In this document: piece by piece, positions 1 to 8,804 of the stretch
Position numbering within the stretch: position 1 is the stretch's first letter
Layout: the number at the start of each line of letters is the position of its first letter
Origin: Frankiaceae bacterium
GTDB lineage: Bacteria; Actinomycetota; Actinomycetes; BP-191
Direction: 5' to 3'
NCBI GenBank assembly: GCA_030840645.1
Contig: JAVEEC010000012.1
Location: 42,204-106,203 of the forward strand
Length of the DNA stretch: 64,000 bases
The notes under the pieces: model-generated
The model's input: only the letters and a program-made list of their open reading frames with translations
Database searches by the model: none
What the model was told of the DNA's origin: nothing
Translations under genes and position numbers: made by a program

Positions 1-1
1 C

Positions 2-1003
2 GACCTCGGCGGCGTCTACTTCAACGCGCTGTTCATGCTGGCGACGGCGGGCGCGTACTTCGCGACGCGGTTCGAGCCGCTGCTCTTCCTGATCCTCGTG
101 CAGCACGTCGAGATGGCGCACCAGTTCCTGCCGTTCCTGCGCCTCGACGGCTACTACATCGTCGCGGACGCGGTCGGCGTGCCCGACCTGTTCACCCGGA
201 TCGGGCCGATCCTCAAGTCGATGGTGCCGTGGAAGAAGTCCGACCAGCGCGTCACCGACCTCAAGCCGTGGGTACGGCTGTTCGTCACGGCGTGGGTGCT
301 GGTCGTGGTGCCGTTCCTGCTGTTCAACCTCACGCTGCTGCTCGTGCACCTGCCCCGCCTGCTCGGCACCGGCATGGAGTCGGTACGGCAGCAGTGGGCA
401 ACGGCGCACGCCGCGTTCGGCGACGGCAACTGGCTGGTCGGTGTCGGTGGCGGGTTGCAGATGCTGATCCTCGTGCTGCCGTTCGTCGGGATCGTCTACA
501 CGTTCGCGCGGCTCGGCATGCGGATCGGGCGGCGGTCGTGGGCGTGGTCCGCCGACTCGTACGCCAAGCGGGGGCTGGTCCTCGTCGTGGGTACGGGGCT
601 GCTCGGGCTGCTGGTCTGGGCCTGGCTGCCGGGCAAGCAGTACGCGCCGATCGAGCCGGGTGAGCGGGGGACGTTCACCGACTACGTCGCGTCCTCCGAG
701 ACGATCCTGCGCCACGACACGACGCCCGCGCTGGTGCCCACCGGGAGGGCCGGCGCGGTGCCTACGAACGACGCGACGACGGCGCCCGGCGGGTCGCGGC
801 CCGGCGCGCCGCCGCCGAGCGCCGCGCCGAGCGGGACGACGACAGGGGACGGCTCCGCCTCGGCGACACCAGGAACCGCGGGCGGCGGCGCGTCGCCCCA
901 ACCGAGCACGCAGGCGAGCAGCACGCCCTCGGCCGCGCCCAGCGCCTCGCCGACCCCCACCCCGACGCCGACCCCCACTCCGACCGCGACCGTGACGCCC
1001 TGA
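2..1003 (+). CDS. M50-like peptide zinc metalloprotease family membrane protein, 3' part
   Basis: The reading frame is open from the left edge, so the N-terminus lies outside the window; 333 residues are visible. Several hydrophobic helices surround the motif LRLDGYYIVAD near visible residues 46-56. This resembles the C-terminal LDG metal-ligand motif of M50 site-2 proteases and of 'putative peptide zinc metalloprotease' proteins. The HExxH motif would lie upstream, so activity cannot be judged. After the last membrane segment, about 110 residues are rich in Ala, Pro, Thr and Ser, a likely extracytoplasmic stalk ending TATVTP. A secreted protein follows after 10 bases, so the two are probably co-transcribed. 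Confidence 0.72.
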   Translation, partial: DLGGVYFNALFMLATAGAYFATRFEPLLFLILVQHVEMAHQFLPFLRLDGYYIVADAVGVPDLFTRIGPILKSMVPWKKSDQRVTDLKPWVRLFVTAWVLVVVPFLLFNLTLLLVHLPRLLGTGMESVRQQWATAHAAFGDGNWLVGVGGGLQMLILVLPFVGIVYTFARLGMRIGRRSWAWSADSYAKRGLVLVVGTGLLGLLVWAWLPGKQYAPIEPGERGTFTDYVASSETILRHDTTPALVPTGRAGAVPTNDATTAPGGSRPGAPPPSAAPSGTTTGDGSASATPGTAGGGASPQPSTQASSTPSAAPSASPTPTPTPTPTPTATVTP

Positions 1004-1013
1004 GGAGCCGAGC

Positions 1014-1736
1014 ATGAGGAGCCGACCGATGCGCCGTCTCGCGGCGCTCGTTCTCGCCGCGGGACTCGCGTTCGTCGCGTTGCCGACGGCGCCGGCCGTC
1101 GCGGACGACGGCAACAACATCGTCAGCGTCGTCAACACCAAGGACGGCGCGGACATCTTCAAGATGGTGTTCGACATCCGCCGGGTGACCGGCGACGTGG
1201 TCGACAACGGCAACGCCGCCATCGCCTACGCCTCCTGCACCGACTGCAAGACGGTCGCCATCGCGATCCAGATCGTGTTCGTCACCGGCAACCCGTCGAC
1301 GGTCGCGCCGGAGAACGTCGCCATCGCCGTCAACGAGAACTGCACCGCCTGCGAGACGCTCGCCTCGGCGTACCAGTTCGTGGTCTCGACGAACGGCCCG
1401 GTGACGTTCACCAAGGACGGGTGGCGGCGCCTCCGCGAGATCCGCAAGGGTCTCGAACGACTGCGCCAGGGGGACCTGCCGATCGCCGAGATCCAGACCC
1501 GGCTGGACGCGTTGATGGACGAGCTGGGGGACGTGCTGCGGACCGAGCTCGTACCCGTCGACCGCCACCGTGACGACGACGACCGCGCGTCGCCGACGTC
1601 GACACCGACCGCGACCATGACGGCGGACCCGGTCGGCTCGCCGGCCACGACGACCATCGAGACCGCGTCGCCGACGGTCTCCCCGTCGTCCAGCGAGGCG
1701 GCGACCACGGCGCCGACGGCGACGGTCACGCCGTGA
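1014..1736 (+). CDS. secreted protein with two CxxC motifs and a Thr/Pro-rich tail
   Basis: The 240-residue product starts with an Arg-rich n-region, a hydrophobic core and an Ala-x-Ala site, a Sec signal peptide cleaved near residue 30. The mature part has two related segments, CTDCKTVAIAIQIV and CTACETLASAYQFV, which look like an internal duplication with paired cysteines. A charged alpha-helical region follows, then a Thr/Ser/Pro-rich tail ending TATVTP, like the upstream gene. An ATG at 1029 is an alternative start; 1014 has GAGGAGC just upstream. Its stop overlaps the next GTG start (GTGA), indicating translational coupling. Function is unknown; the position suggests a partner or substrate of the M50-like protein. 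Confidence 0.75.
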   Translation: MRSRPMRRLAALVLAAGLAFVALPTAPAVADDGNNIVSVVNTKDGADIFKMVFDIRRVTGDVVDNGNAAIAYASCTDCKTVAIAIQIVFVTGNPSTVAPENVAIAVNENCTACETLASAYQFVVSTNGPVTFTKDGWRRLREIRKGLERLRQGDLPIAEIQTRLDALMDELGDVLRTELVPVDRHRDDDDRASPTSTPTATMTADPVGSPATTTIETASPTVSPSSSEAATTAPTATVTP

Positions 1737-2518
1737 GGCGGGCCGCGCTGCCTGTCGCGGCGTTCGTCCTGCTGACCAGCTGCGCGCAGGCCGGTACGCC
1801 GGTGCAGCGCGCGCTGCACGACACCACCGGCCGCCTGGACCGGATCAAGTCGGCGACCCTCGACCTGAGGATGGCGGCCGAGTCGCCGGGCGCGAAGGGG
1901 CCGGTCGGCTTCGCGATGAAGGGTCCGTTCGCGCTGCCGAGCGAGCCAGGACTGCCGGTCGCGAACCTCGCCGTCACCGAGCTGCGCGGGGCGAAGACGT
2001 ACGAGGCGACGTTCGTGTCGACGGGCCGGCGGGCATACGTCGTCCGCGGCGGCCGTACGGTCGCGCTGCCGGCGGGGACGTCGTTCGACCTCGGCGGCGG
2101 GAACGGTCTCGGCTCGCTGCGCATCGACGGCTGGCTGCGCTCGCCGCGGCTCTCCGACGGCGGTCAGGTCGGCGGTGTCGCGACCGATCGGATCGACGCG
2201 GGGCTGGACGTGGCGGCGGCGTTCGACGACCTCGGCCGGCTCGGCGAACGGCTGGGCACGCCCGCACTCGCGGGGCTGCGCCCGCTGGACGCCGCGGCCA
2301 AGGCGGCGCTCGGCCGGGCCGCGTCCGACTCCTCGATCCGGGTCTGGACCGGCACCAGGGACCGGCTGCTGCGCAGGCTGGTCCTCACGGTGACCCTCGC
2401 GCCGGGCGGCACGCTGCCGGAGGCGTTGCGGAAGATGGTGCCGGTGACGCTGTCGTTCTCGCTCGGCCTCTCGGCCGTCAACGAGCCGGTCCACGTCGAC
2501 CCGCCCGCCGGCGCCTAG
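1733..2518 (+). CDS. predicted lipoprotein, LppX/LprG-like
   Basis: The 261-residue protein begins with a short lipoprotein signal peptide; the lipobox is LTSC with Cys about residue 17. The mature domain starts with a helix (RIKSATLDLRMAAES) and then alternating strands. That order resembles the LolA/LppX-LprG lipid-carrier fold, but this is inferred from pattern, not sequence identity. It uses a GTG start inside the stop codon of the preceding gene and ends 7 bases from the convergent histidine-kinase gene. Together with its two upstream neighbours it forms a three-gene envelope operon. A lipid- or ligand-binding role on the outer face of the membrane is plausible but unproven. Confidence 0.7.
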   Translation: MRRAALPVAAFVLLTSCAQAGTPVQRALHDTTGRLDRIKSATLDLRMAAESPGAKGPVGFAMKGPFALPSEPGLPVANLAVTELRGAKTYEATFVSTGRRAYVVRGGRTVALPAGTSFDLGGGNGLGSLRIDGWLRSPRLSDGGQVGGVATDRIDAGLDVAAAFDDLGRLGERLGTPALAGLRPLDAAAKAALGRAASDSSIRVWTGTRDRLLRRLVLTVTLAPGGTLPEALRKMVPVTLSFSLGLSAVNEPVHVDPPAGA

Positions 2519-2525
2519 CGGATCC

Positions 2526-3899
2526 CTACTCGCCCGGCGGCAGCGTGACCTCGGCGACCGTGCCGCGGTCCGGGGCGTTGCGCAACGACACCGTCCCGCC
2601 GTGCGCCTCGACGGTCTGCTTCACGATCGCGAGGCCGAGCCCCGAGCCCGGCATCGCGCGCGCCTCGTCGGCCCGGAAGAACCGGCCGAACACGTGCGGC
2701 AGCGCGTCCTCCGGCACGCCGGGGCCGCTGTCGCGGACCGTGAGCCGCCCGTCGCCCGTGAGGCGGACCTCGACAGCGGCGCCGGGCCCCGAGAACTTCG
2801 CGGCGTTGTCGAGCAGGTTGGTGACGGCGCGCTCCAGCCGCCGGGCCACGCCGCGTACGGTGACCGGCTCGGTCTCGACGTCGAACGTCGCGGCGGGCCA
2901 GTACCGGCGCGCGCGGTCGACGGCGTCGTTGACGACCTCGTCGAACGCCACGGCCTCCGGCGCCTCCTCCGGCTCGTCGCCGCGCGCCAGCTCGACCACG
3001 TCGGCGACCAGCGCGGTCAGCTCCTCGACCTGGCCGACGATCGCGGTGACGACCTCCTCGCGAACGTCCGGCGACAGCTCGTCGACGCGGCGCAGCACCT
3101 CGGCGTTGGTGCGCAGGCTGGCGAGCGGGGTCCGCAGCTCGTGGGACGCGTCGGCCACTAGGCGGCGCTGCGCGCCGACCGACTGCTGCAACGCCGCGAG
3201 CATCGTGTTGAACGACGCCGCGAGCCGGCCCAGCTCGTCGCGCCGCGACTCGTCGATCCGCAGCGTCAGGTCGCGGGTCGCCGCGATCTGCTCGGCCGCC
3301 TCGGTGAGCCCGACGACCGGGGTCAACGCCCGACGCGACACGACCCACGCGAGCCCCGCCGCGAGCGCCAGCCCGGCGGCGGCGAGCAGCCCGAACGCCA
3401 CCGCGAGGCGGCGCAGCTGGTTCTGCACGGTCGCCTGCGGCAGCGCCACCTGGACCGCGAAGCCCGGGATCAGCGGCCTGGTGAGCATCCGGAAGCGGGC
3501 GCCGTCGATCGTCACGTCGCGGAGCACCTGGCCGCGGGTGCCGTTGGCGACGGCGAGGTCCGCGGTCCCGACCGGCAGCGCGACAGGCGGGGTCGTGATC
3601 GGCGACGTCTCGCCCTCCGCCGTGAGGACCTGGACGTACCCGCCGACCTCGCCGACCCGGGCGTTGAGGCGGATGCCGAACGGGTTGTTCTGCTGTCGCT
3701 GCGCCTGCGTGCGCAGGGCGGCGCTCTGGCTGCGCAGCTGGCTCTCCAACGGTGCCCGCAGCTCGCGCCGGACCGTGAGGAACGCCACCCCGACCACGCC
3801 ACTCACGGCGACGACGACGGCGAGCACGACGACGGCGACGAGACGGGACCGCAGCGACCGGCCGAGCGCCCACCACGGCGCGGGTGGCACCGGGGTCAT
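2526..3899 (-). CDS. sensor histidine kinase, MprB-like
   Basis: This 457-residue membrane kinase has transmembrane segments at about 20-42 and 165-188 flanking a roughly 120-residue extracytoplasmic sensor loop. A HAMP linker follows (190-240). The H-box [12 protein letters not shown] puts the phospho-accepting His at 253. The N-box is around 361-365, the G1 box DSGPGVPE near 390 and the G2 box GSGLGLAI near 418, so all catalytic boxes are intact. The gene overlaps the upstream response regulator by 4 bases (ATGA) and lies third in an htrA-regulator-kinase operon. This matches the gene content of the mycobacterial pepD-mprAB system, which senses envelope stress; orthology is inferred. Confidence 0.93.
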   Translation of the reverse strand: MTPVPPAPWWALGRSLRSRLVAVVVLAVVVAVSGVVGVAFLTVRRELRAPLESQLRSQSAALRTQAQRQQNNPFGIRLNARVGEVGGYVQVLTAEGETSPITTPPVALPVGTADLAVANGTRGQVLRDVTIDGARFRMLTRPLIPGFAVQVALPQATVQNQLRRLAVAFGLLAAAGLALAAGLAWVVSRRALTPVVGLTEAAEQIAATRDLTLRIDESRRDELGRLAASFNTMLAALQQSVGAQRRLVADASHELRTPLASLRTNAEVLRRVDELSPDVREEVVTAIVGQVEELTALVADVVELARGDEPEEAPEAVAFDEVVNDAVDRARRYWPAATFDVETEPVTVRGVARRLERAVTNLLDNAAKFSGPGAAVEVRLTGDGRLTVRDSGPGVPEDALPHVFGRFFRADEARAMPGSGLGLAIVKQTVEAHGGTVSLRNAPDRGTVAEVTLPPGE

Positions 3900-4588
3900 G
3901 ACGGCTCGCGGGCGGTGTACCCGACCCCGCGCACGGTGTGGATCAGCCGGGGCTCGCCGCCGGCCTCGGTCTTGCGGCGCAGGTAGCCGATGAAGACTTC
4001 GAGGGAGTTCGACGCCGGCTCCAGCTCGTACCCCCAGACCCGGTCGACGATGACCTCGCGCGTCAGGACGCGGCCGGCGTTGCGGAGCAGCAGCTCGAGC
4101 AGCGCGAACTCCGTCCGCGTCAGCTCGACCGCGCGGCTCCCGCGCCGGACCTCGCGGCTCTCCGGGTCGAGGGTGAGGTCCGCGAGGGTCACCGGCGCGG
4201 GGTCGTCCTCCGGGGGCCGGCTGCGGCGGATCAGGGCGCGCAGCCGGGCCCGGAGCTCGTCGAGGGCGAACGGCTTCACGAGGTAGTCGTCCGCGCCCGC
4301 GTCGAGGCCCGCCACCCGGTCGCCGACCTCGTCCCGTGCGGTGAGGACGAGGATCGGCGTCCGGTCGCCCTTGGCGCGCAGCCTCCGGCAGACCTCGAGC
4401 CCCCCGACGTACGGCATCATCACGTCGAGGACGACGACGTCGGGGGCGACGTCGGGAACGGCCTCCAGGGCCTTGAGGCCGTTCGAGACGGCGGTGACGT
4501 CGTACCCGTCGAGCCGCAGCGCCCGCGTCAGCGCCGCCCGGATCTCCGGGTCGTCGTCGACGACGAGCGCGCGTACGGCTTCGGTCAT
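3896..4588 (-). CDS. OmpR-family response regulator, MprA-like
   Basis: The 230-residue protein has a receiver domain at about 5-118: acidic pair DDD at 11-13, phospho-acceptor Asp55 in VVVLDVMMP, conserved Lys105 in VKPF. A winged-helix DNA-binding domain occupies about 130-228 ([13 protein letters not shown], then the recognition helix and GVGYTAR wing). It overlaps both neighbours by 4 bases, so protease, regulator and kinase are translationally coupled. The likely partner is the kinase downstream. A perfect 8-3-8 direct repeat ahead of the operon is a candidate binding site for this protein, suggesting autoregulation. Confidence 0.95.
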   Translation of the reverse strand: MTEAVRALVVDDDPEIRAALTRALRLDGYDVTAVSNGLKALEAVPDVAPDVVVLDVMMPYVGGLEVCRRLRAKGDRTPILVLTARDEVGDRVAGLDAGADDYLVKPFALDELRARLRALIRRSRPPEDDPAPVTLADLTLDPESREVRRGSRAVELTRTEFALLELLLRNAGRVLTREVIVDRVWGYELEPASNSLEVFIGYLRRKTEAGGEPRLIHTVRGVGYTAREPS

Positions 4589-5793
4589 CCCGCGGCGGCG
4601 TCCGTGAGCTTCACGCTCGCAGTGTGCCGCGAACCGCCCCGCTCGTACGTCACCGTCACCGTCTCGCCGGGCGCGTGCGCCCGGACGGCGGCGATGAGGC
4701 CGTCCGCGTCGGTGACCTGGTGGTCGCCGATCGCGATGATCGTGTCGCCGGTCGCGAGGCCCGCGAGGTCGGCGGGGCCGCCCGCCGTCACGGCCTGGAG
4801 GACGACGCGCGTCGTGCCGTCGGCGTTGGTCGCCTCACCGACCGAGACGCCGATCTGCGCGCGGCTGGCGTGGCCCGTCTCGATCAGCTGGGTCGCGATG
4901 GACTTCGCCTGGTCGATCGGGATGGCGAAGCCGACACCGATGTTCCCGGCCTGGCCGCTGGTGGACCCGGCGGTCGCGATGGCGCTGTTGATGCCGATGA
5001 CCTGCCCGGCGAGGTCGACGAGCGCGCCACCTGAGTTGCCGGGGTTGATCGCCGCGTCGGTCTGGATCGCGTCGATCACTGTCGTCACCGACGACTGGCC
5101 GAACGTGCTGCGGTCGGTGGTGTTCACCGGCCGGTTCAGCGCGGAGACGATGCCGGCGGTCACGGTGCCGGAGAGGCCGAGCGGCGAGCCGACGGCGAGG
5201 ACGTTGTCGCCGACCTTGACGTTCGCCGAACGCCCCAGGGTCGCGGCGGTCAGGCCGGTCTTGTCGACCTTGATGACGGCGAGGTCGGACGCGGCGTCTC
5301 CGCCGACCAGCCGTGCGGTCGCCGAGGTGCCGTCGTTGAACGTCACCCGGAGGCTGGTCGCGTCACCCGCGACGTGGTTGTTGGTGAGGATGTAGCCGTC
5401 GGAGCGGATGACAACGCCGGAGCCGCTGCCGCGGCCGCCGTTGACCGTCACGTCGATCGAGACGACGGAGGGGAGCACCTTGGCCGCGACGGCGACGTAC
5501 GAGCCCGGCACCGCGGCCTGGACGGGTACGGCGGCGTCGCCGTTGCCGATTGTGGTGACCGTCCGGGCGGGGGCCAGCTCGCGGCCGGCGTACACGCCGC
5601 CGACGCCGCCCGCGAGGGCGCACGCGGCCGCGACCGCGGCGACGGCGAGGTAGCCCGGGCGGCGGCGTTCGCGCGGCGCCGGGGCCTCGGGCGGCGCGGG
5701 CGGCGGCTCGACCGGCGGCGGCGCGTCGATGACGACGGTGTCGGAGTCGGGGGACTCGTCGAAGGTGAAGGGCGGGTAGGTGTCGGTGTCCAT
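4585..5793 (-). CDS. membrane-anchored HtrA/DegP-type serine protease with PDZ domain
   Basis: The 402-residue protein has a Pro/Glu-rich cytoplasmic N-terminus, one membrane segment at about 47-69, and a trypsin-fold protease domain at about 100-295. The triad is visible: His140 in TNNHVAG, Asp170 in ASDLAV and Ser254 in NPGNSGG. A C-terminal PDZ domain (about 300-395) contains [15 protein letters not shown]. HtrA proteases degrade or refold damaged proteins outside the membrane; in mycobacteria PepD works with MprAB. It is the first gene of a coupled operon with the regulator and kinase, so the protease may feed back on signalling. The start is supported by the upstream direct-repeat site. 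Confidence 0.95.
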   Translation of the reverse strand: MDTDTYPPFTFDESPDSDTVVIDAPPPVEPPPAPPEAPAPRERRRPGYLAVAAVAAACALAGGVGGVYAGRELAPARTVTTIGNGDAAVPVQAAVPGSYVAVAAKVLPSVVSIDVTVNGGRGSGSGVVIRSDGYILTNNHVAGDATSLRVTFNDGTSATARLVGGDAASDLAVIKVDKTGLTAATLGRSANVKVGDNVLAVGSPLGLSGTVTAGIVSALNRPVNTTDRSTFGQSSVTTVIDAIQTDAAINPGNSGGALVDLAGQVIGINSAIATAGSTSGQAGNIGVGFAIPIDQAKSIATQLIETGHASRAQIGVSVGEATNADGTTRVVLQAVTAGGPADLAGLATGDTIIAIGDHQVTDADGLIAAVRAHAPGETVTVTYERGGSRHTASVKLTDAAAG

Positions 5794-5814
5794 GCGAGCA
5801 GGTTGCCCGGCCGT

Positions 5815-5833
5815 CCTGAACGGAACCTGAACG
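5815..5833 (-). promoter_or_regulatory. 8-3-8 direct repeat upstream of the htrA operon (MprA-box-like)
   Basis: Read on the minus strand the site is CGTTCAGGTTCCGTTCAGG: two identical 8-base units separated by 3 bases (11-base period), 22-40 bases before the htrA start codon. OmpR-family regulators bind such tandem half-sites on one DNA face. From memory, the mycobacterial MprA box is described as two loosely conserved 8-base direct repeats in about 19 bases. Binding here is inferred. Confidence 0.6.
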
Positions 5834-5856
5834 CCTGCTGCGACCCTGCTGAGAGC

Positions 5857-8025
5857 TCAGCCGACCGTTGCCGGCGCCTCGCGCAGGTCGATCTCGTGCG
5901 CCTCGACGTGCACGTCCGGGAGCAGCCGGGCGAGCCATCCGGGCAGCCACCAGTTGCGGTCGCCGAGCAGCTCCATCGTCGCCGGCACGAGCACCATCCG
6001 GACCAGCGTCGCGTCGACGAAGATCGCCGCCGCCATGCCGATCCCGATCATCTTGAGGAACACCACCGGACTGAACACGAACGCCAGGAACACGCTCACC
6101 ATGATCGCGGCCGCGGCCGTGATGACGCGGGCCGTCTTGGCGAGTCCGTCGGCGACGGCGAGGCCGTTGTCGTGGGTGCGGTCGTACTCCTCGCGGATGC
6201 GCGAGAGCAGGAACACCTCGTAGTCCATCGACAGCCCGAAGAGGATCGCGAACATCATCATCGGGATGAAGCTCGGCACCGGCGTCGGGTCGGGGATGCC
6301 GATCAGCCTCCCGAGCGGGCCGCCGTTCACGCAGAGCGCGACGACGCCGTAGGCCGCCCCGATGGAGAGCAGGTTCATCACCGCGGCCTTCACCGCGACG
6401 AGGATCGAACGGAACACCACGAGCAGCAGCAGGAACGACAGCAGCACGACCGCGCCGACGAGGACGGGCAGCCGCTTGCTGATGCCCCGCGTCGAGTCGA
6501 CCCCGCCCGCGACCAGGCCGCTCACCCGGACCTTGAGGTGACTGTCCTTCGTCGCCTCGGGGAGCACGTCGTTGCGCAGCCTGTCGACGAGCTTCTCCGT
6601 CTCCTTCGACTGCGGCGACGTCGTCGGGACGAGCTGGACGATCGCCGTGTCGCCGGCGGGGTTCGGCTGCGGCGGCGACACGCTCTTGACGCCGGGGACC
6701 GTACGCAGCCGCTCGGCGAGCGCGGTCGCGGCCGGCAGGTCGCCGGGTCCGGACAGCTCGACGGTCAGCAGGAACGGACCGTTGAAGCCCTTGCCGAAGC
6801 CCTGCGTGAGCAGGTCGTACGAGCGCCGCGTCGTGAACGACTTCGGGTCGTTCGACGCGTCGGGGAAGCCGAACCGCATCCCGAAGAAGGGCACGGCCAG
6901 CAGCAGCAGGAGGACGAGCCCGCCGATCGCCGCGGGCCACGGCCGGCGCTGGATGAACCGGCTCCACCGGAACCAGAACGAGTGGTCGTACGCCCGCGCG
7001 CGCTTGCCGAAGAAGGGCACGTGCAGGCGTTCGATGTTGCGGCCGGTGAAGCCGAGGACGGCGGGCAGCAACGTGATCGACGCCAGCATGATGATCAGCA
7101 CGGCGAGCACCGCGGAGAACGCCACGCCGGCCGCGAACGGCACGCCCATCACGAGGATGCCGAGCATCGAGATGACGACCGTGCAGCCCGCGAACATCAC
7201 CGCGCGGCCCGCGGTCGCGATCGAGACGATCGTCGCCTGCCGCGGCTCCATGCCGTCGGCGAGGCCGGAGCGGTACCGCGTCACGATGAACAGCGCGTAG
7301 TCCACCCCGACGCCGATGCCGACCATCGCGGCGACCGCCGGCGCCCAGTCCGGCGTGTCCACCACGTGGCGCAGCACCGCGCCGAGCGACATCGCGATGC
7401 CGATGCCGAACGCCGCCGTCATCAGCGGCAGCCCCATCGCGACCAGCGAGCCGAACGTCACGAGCAGGATCAGCGCGGCGGCGGCGAAGCCGATCCCCTC
7501 GGACCCGACCGCGCCCTGCGACGCGACCGCGGCCACCTGGCCGCCGGCCTCGACCTGCACGCCGCTCTTGCCGTCGGCCGCGCGGATCTTGCCGATCATC
7601 GTCTTGGCGTCGGCCACGCCGATGTCCTGGCCCTGCACGTCGAGCTCGACGTCGGCGTAGGCGATGGTGCCGTCGGGCGACACCTGCGCCGCGCCGCGGT
7701 CACTGAACGGCGACACGACGTTGACGACGTGCGGGTCGTCCTTCAGGTCGTTGAGCAGCCCCTCGATCGCGGCCCGCGCGGCGGGTGACCGGACGCCGTC
7801 GGGCGCGCGGAACACCACCTGCACGGTGTCGCCCGCGCGCTGCGGGAACTTCGCCTGGAGCTGGTCGACCGCGGCCTTGGACTCCGAACCCGGCGCGAAG
7901 TAGTCGGCCTTGAAGTCGGCGCCGAACGCCGACGACAGGGCGATGGATCCCGCGAGCGCGAGCACCCAGACGAAGACGACGAGACGGCGGCGCGCGTAGC
8001 ACCAGCTTGCGACCCGAACGAGCAT
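5857..8025 (-). CDS. MMPL-family RND transporter
   Basis: The 722-residue membrane protein has the duplicated RND plan: a first membrane helix (about 12-32), a large external domain (35-165), a bundle of helices including GVGVDYALFI (about 235-245), a central cytoplasmic region, then a second half with GLSMDYEVFLLSRIREE. The Asp-Tyr pairs in GVDYALF and SMDYEVF match the proton-relay segments of MMPL proteins. These transporters export lipids or hydrophobic compounds in actinobacteria; the substrate here is unknown. The gene is 63 bases downstream of the htrA start, on the same strand. Its own promoter region, shared with the divergent Usp-like gene, carries candidate response-regulator boxes. 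Confidence 0.93.
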   Translation of the reverse strand: MLVRVASWCYARRRLVVFVWVLALAGSIALSSAFGADFKADYFAPGSESKAAVDQLQAKFPQRAGDTVQVVFRAPDGVRSPAARAAIEGLLNDLKDDPHVVNVVSPFSDRGAAQVSPDGTIAYADVELDVQGQDIGVADAKTMIGKIRAADGKSGVQVEAGGQVAAVASQGAVGSEGIGFAAAALILLVTFGSLVAMGLPLMTAAFGIGIAMSLGAVLRHVVDTPDWAPAVAAMVGIGVGVDYALFIVTRYRSGLADGMEPRQATIVSIATAGRAVMFAGCTVVISMLGILVMGVPFAAGVAFSAVLAVLIIMLASITLLPAVLGFTGRNIERLHVPFFGKRARAYDHSFWFRWSRFIQRRPWPAAIGGLVLLLLLAVPFFGMRFGFPDASNDPKSFTTRRSYDLLTQGFGKGFNGPFLLTVELSGPGDLPAATALAERLRTVPGVKSVSPPQPNPAGDTAIVQLVPTTSPQSKETEKLVDRLRNDVLPEATKDSHLKVRVSGLVAGGVDSTRGISKRLPVLVGAVVLLSFLLLLVVFRSILVAVKAAVMNLLSIGAAYGVVALCVNGGPLGRLIGIPDPTPVPSFIPMMMFAILFGLSMDYEVFLLSRIREEYDRTHDNGLAVADGLAKTARVITAAAAIMVSVFLAFVFSPVVFLKMIGIGMAAAIFVDATLVRMVLVPATMELLGDRNWWLPGWLARLLPDVHVEAHEIDLREAPATVG

Positions 8026-8116
8026 GGCGATCCTCCCGTTGCCGCGACCCCTCCACTATCCACCGCGCACGCCGGGAGGGACCCGGCTTTGCGACCCCCG
8101 CGCGCTCCGGTGCCCT

Positions 8117-8159
8117 CGTTCACAGGGACCTCGCAGGCGGTGTTCAGCGACGGCTCAGA
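8117..8159. promoter_or_regulatory. two phased direct-repeat boxes between the MMPL and Usp-like genes
   Basis: In the 196-base divergent intergenic region, 8117-8136 reads CGTTCACAGGGACCTCGCAG, with half-sites 11 bases apart (TTCACAGG at 8119, CTCGCAGG at 8130). At 8142-8159, GTTCAG and GCTCAG also recur at 11 bases. This spacing is typical of OmpR-family operators. The first box matches 16 of 20 bases of a site before the response regulator at 8805, implying shared control. Confidence 0.5.
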
Positions 8160-8221
8160 TCGCGCGACGAGGGTCGGTCGGGTGGGCCGGGAACCGCCCG
8201 GCGCCGAGCAAGGAGGACCCC

Positions 8222-8677
8222 ATGAGCGTGCAGACCCTCGACCATGTCCCCACCGTCGTCGCCTGCGTCGACGTCAGCGACGTCCGCGACGGGCAGGAGG
8301 TCGCCGAGGCGGCGACCGCGCGGGCGGGGACCGACGGCGCCCGGCTCGTCTTCTACGTCGTCGACGGCAACAGCGCGTTCTCCAGCGTGCGCCCGACCCG
8401 GTGGTCGGCGGACGGCGACAGGTACGGCGACCTGCTCGACCCGTTGCAGCTCGAGCTGCTCGGCGAGCACCACGTCGCGGTCGCCGTGCACCGCGCGCGG
8501 CAGGCCGGCGTGGACGCGTACGGGTGGCTGCCGCTGCGCCGCGGCATCGCCGGCATCGGCCGGTACGCGCGGGAGAACGCCGCCGGCGTCGTCGTGCTCG
8601 CGGCCGCGCATGCCGCCCTCGCCGCGTCGTTGCGCGACTGGGGCAGGGAGAACGACCTCGAGGTCGTCACGGCGTGA
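8222..8677 (+). CDS. Usp-like small cytoplasmic protein with DAYGWLP motif
   Basis: The ATG at 8222 is chosen because AAGGAGGACCCC immediately precedes it; the 151-residue product starts MSVQTLDH. The order of a hydrophobic strand (VVACVDVS), acidic helix, second strand (RLVFYVV) and a late strand (AAGVVVLAAAH) suggests a Rossmann-like universal-stress-protein fold. The glycine-rich ATP loop of classical UspA is not obvious. It is paralogous to the product at 43916-44362: both have an FS..RP..W segment, then Y...LDP..LE.LG.H..A and GVDAYGWLP or GIDAYGWLP. It sits beside an MMPL exporter and a two-component system, so a stress role is likely. Confidence 0.7.
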   Translation: MSVQTLDHVPTVVACVDVSDVRDGQEVAEAATARAGTDGARLVFYVVDGNSAFSSVRPTRWSADGDRYGDLLDPLQLELLGEHHVAVAVHRARQAGVDAYGWLPLRRGIAGIGRYARENAAGVVVLAAAHAALAASLRDWGRENDLEVVTA

Positions 8678-8704
8678 GAACCGCGTGGCAGGTCGGGGCG
8701 GGGA

Positions 8705-8724
8705 CGCTCACAGGAACCTCACCG
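8705..8724 (+). promoter_or_regulatory. candidate autoregulatory site of the second two-component system
   Basis: The sequence CGCTCACAGGAACCTCACCG has CTCAC half-sites at 8707 and 8718 (11-base period). It is 16/20 identical to the site at 8117-8136 before the Usp-like gene. It lies about 80 bases before the regulator start, a position suited to autoregulation. Confidence 0.5.
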
Positions 8725-8804
8725 CCAGCGGCGATGCGACGCCCAGGTGCGGACCGCACGATGACAGCATGACGATCACCAAGACGACCGAACGAGGACA
8801 GGCG

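Noticed and set aside
2545-3993. 482-codon plus-strand frame opposite the histidine kinase
   Set aside because: It is Ser/Thr/Arg-rich shadow sequence; the minus strand carries all kinase motifs.
5374-7788. 804-codon open frame on the plus strand opposite htrA and the MMPL gene
   Set aside because: It is Arg/Asp/His-rich low-complexity sequence antisense to genes with clear family motifs; long antisense frames are expected at this GC content.
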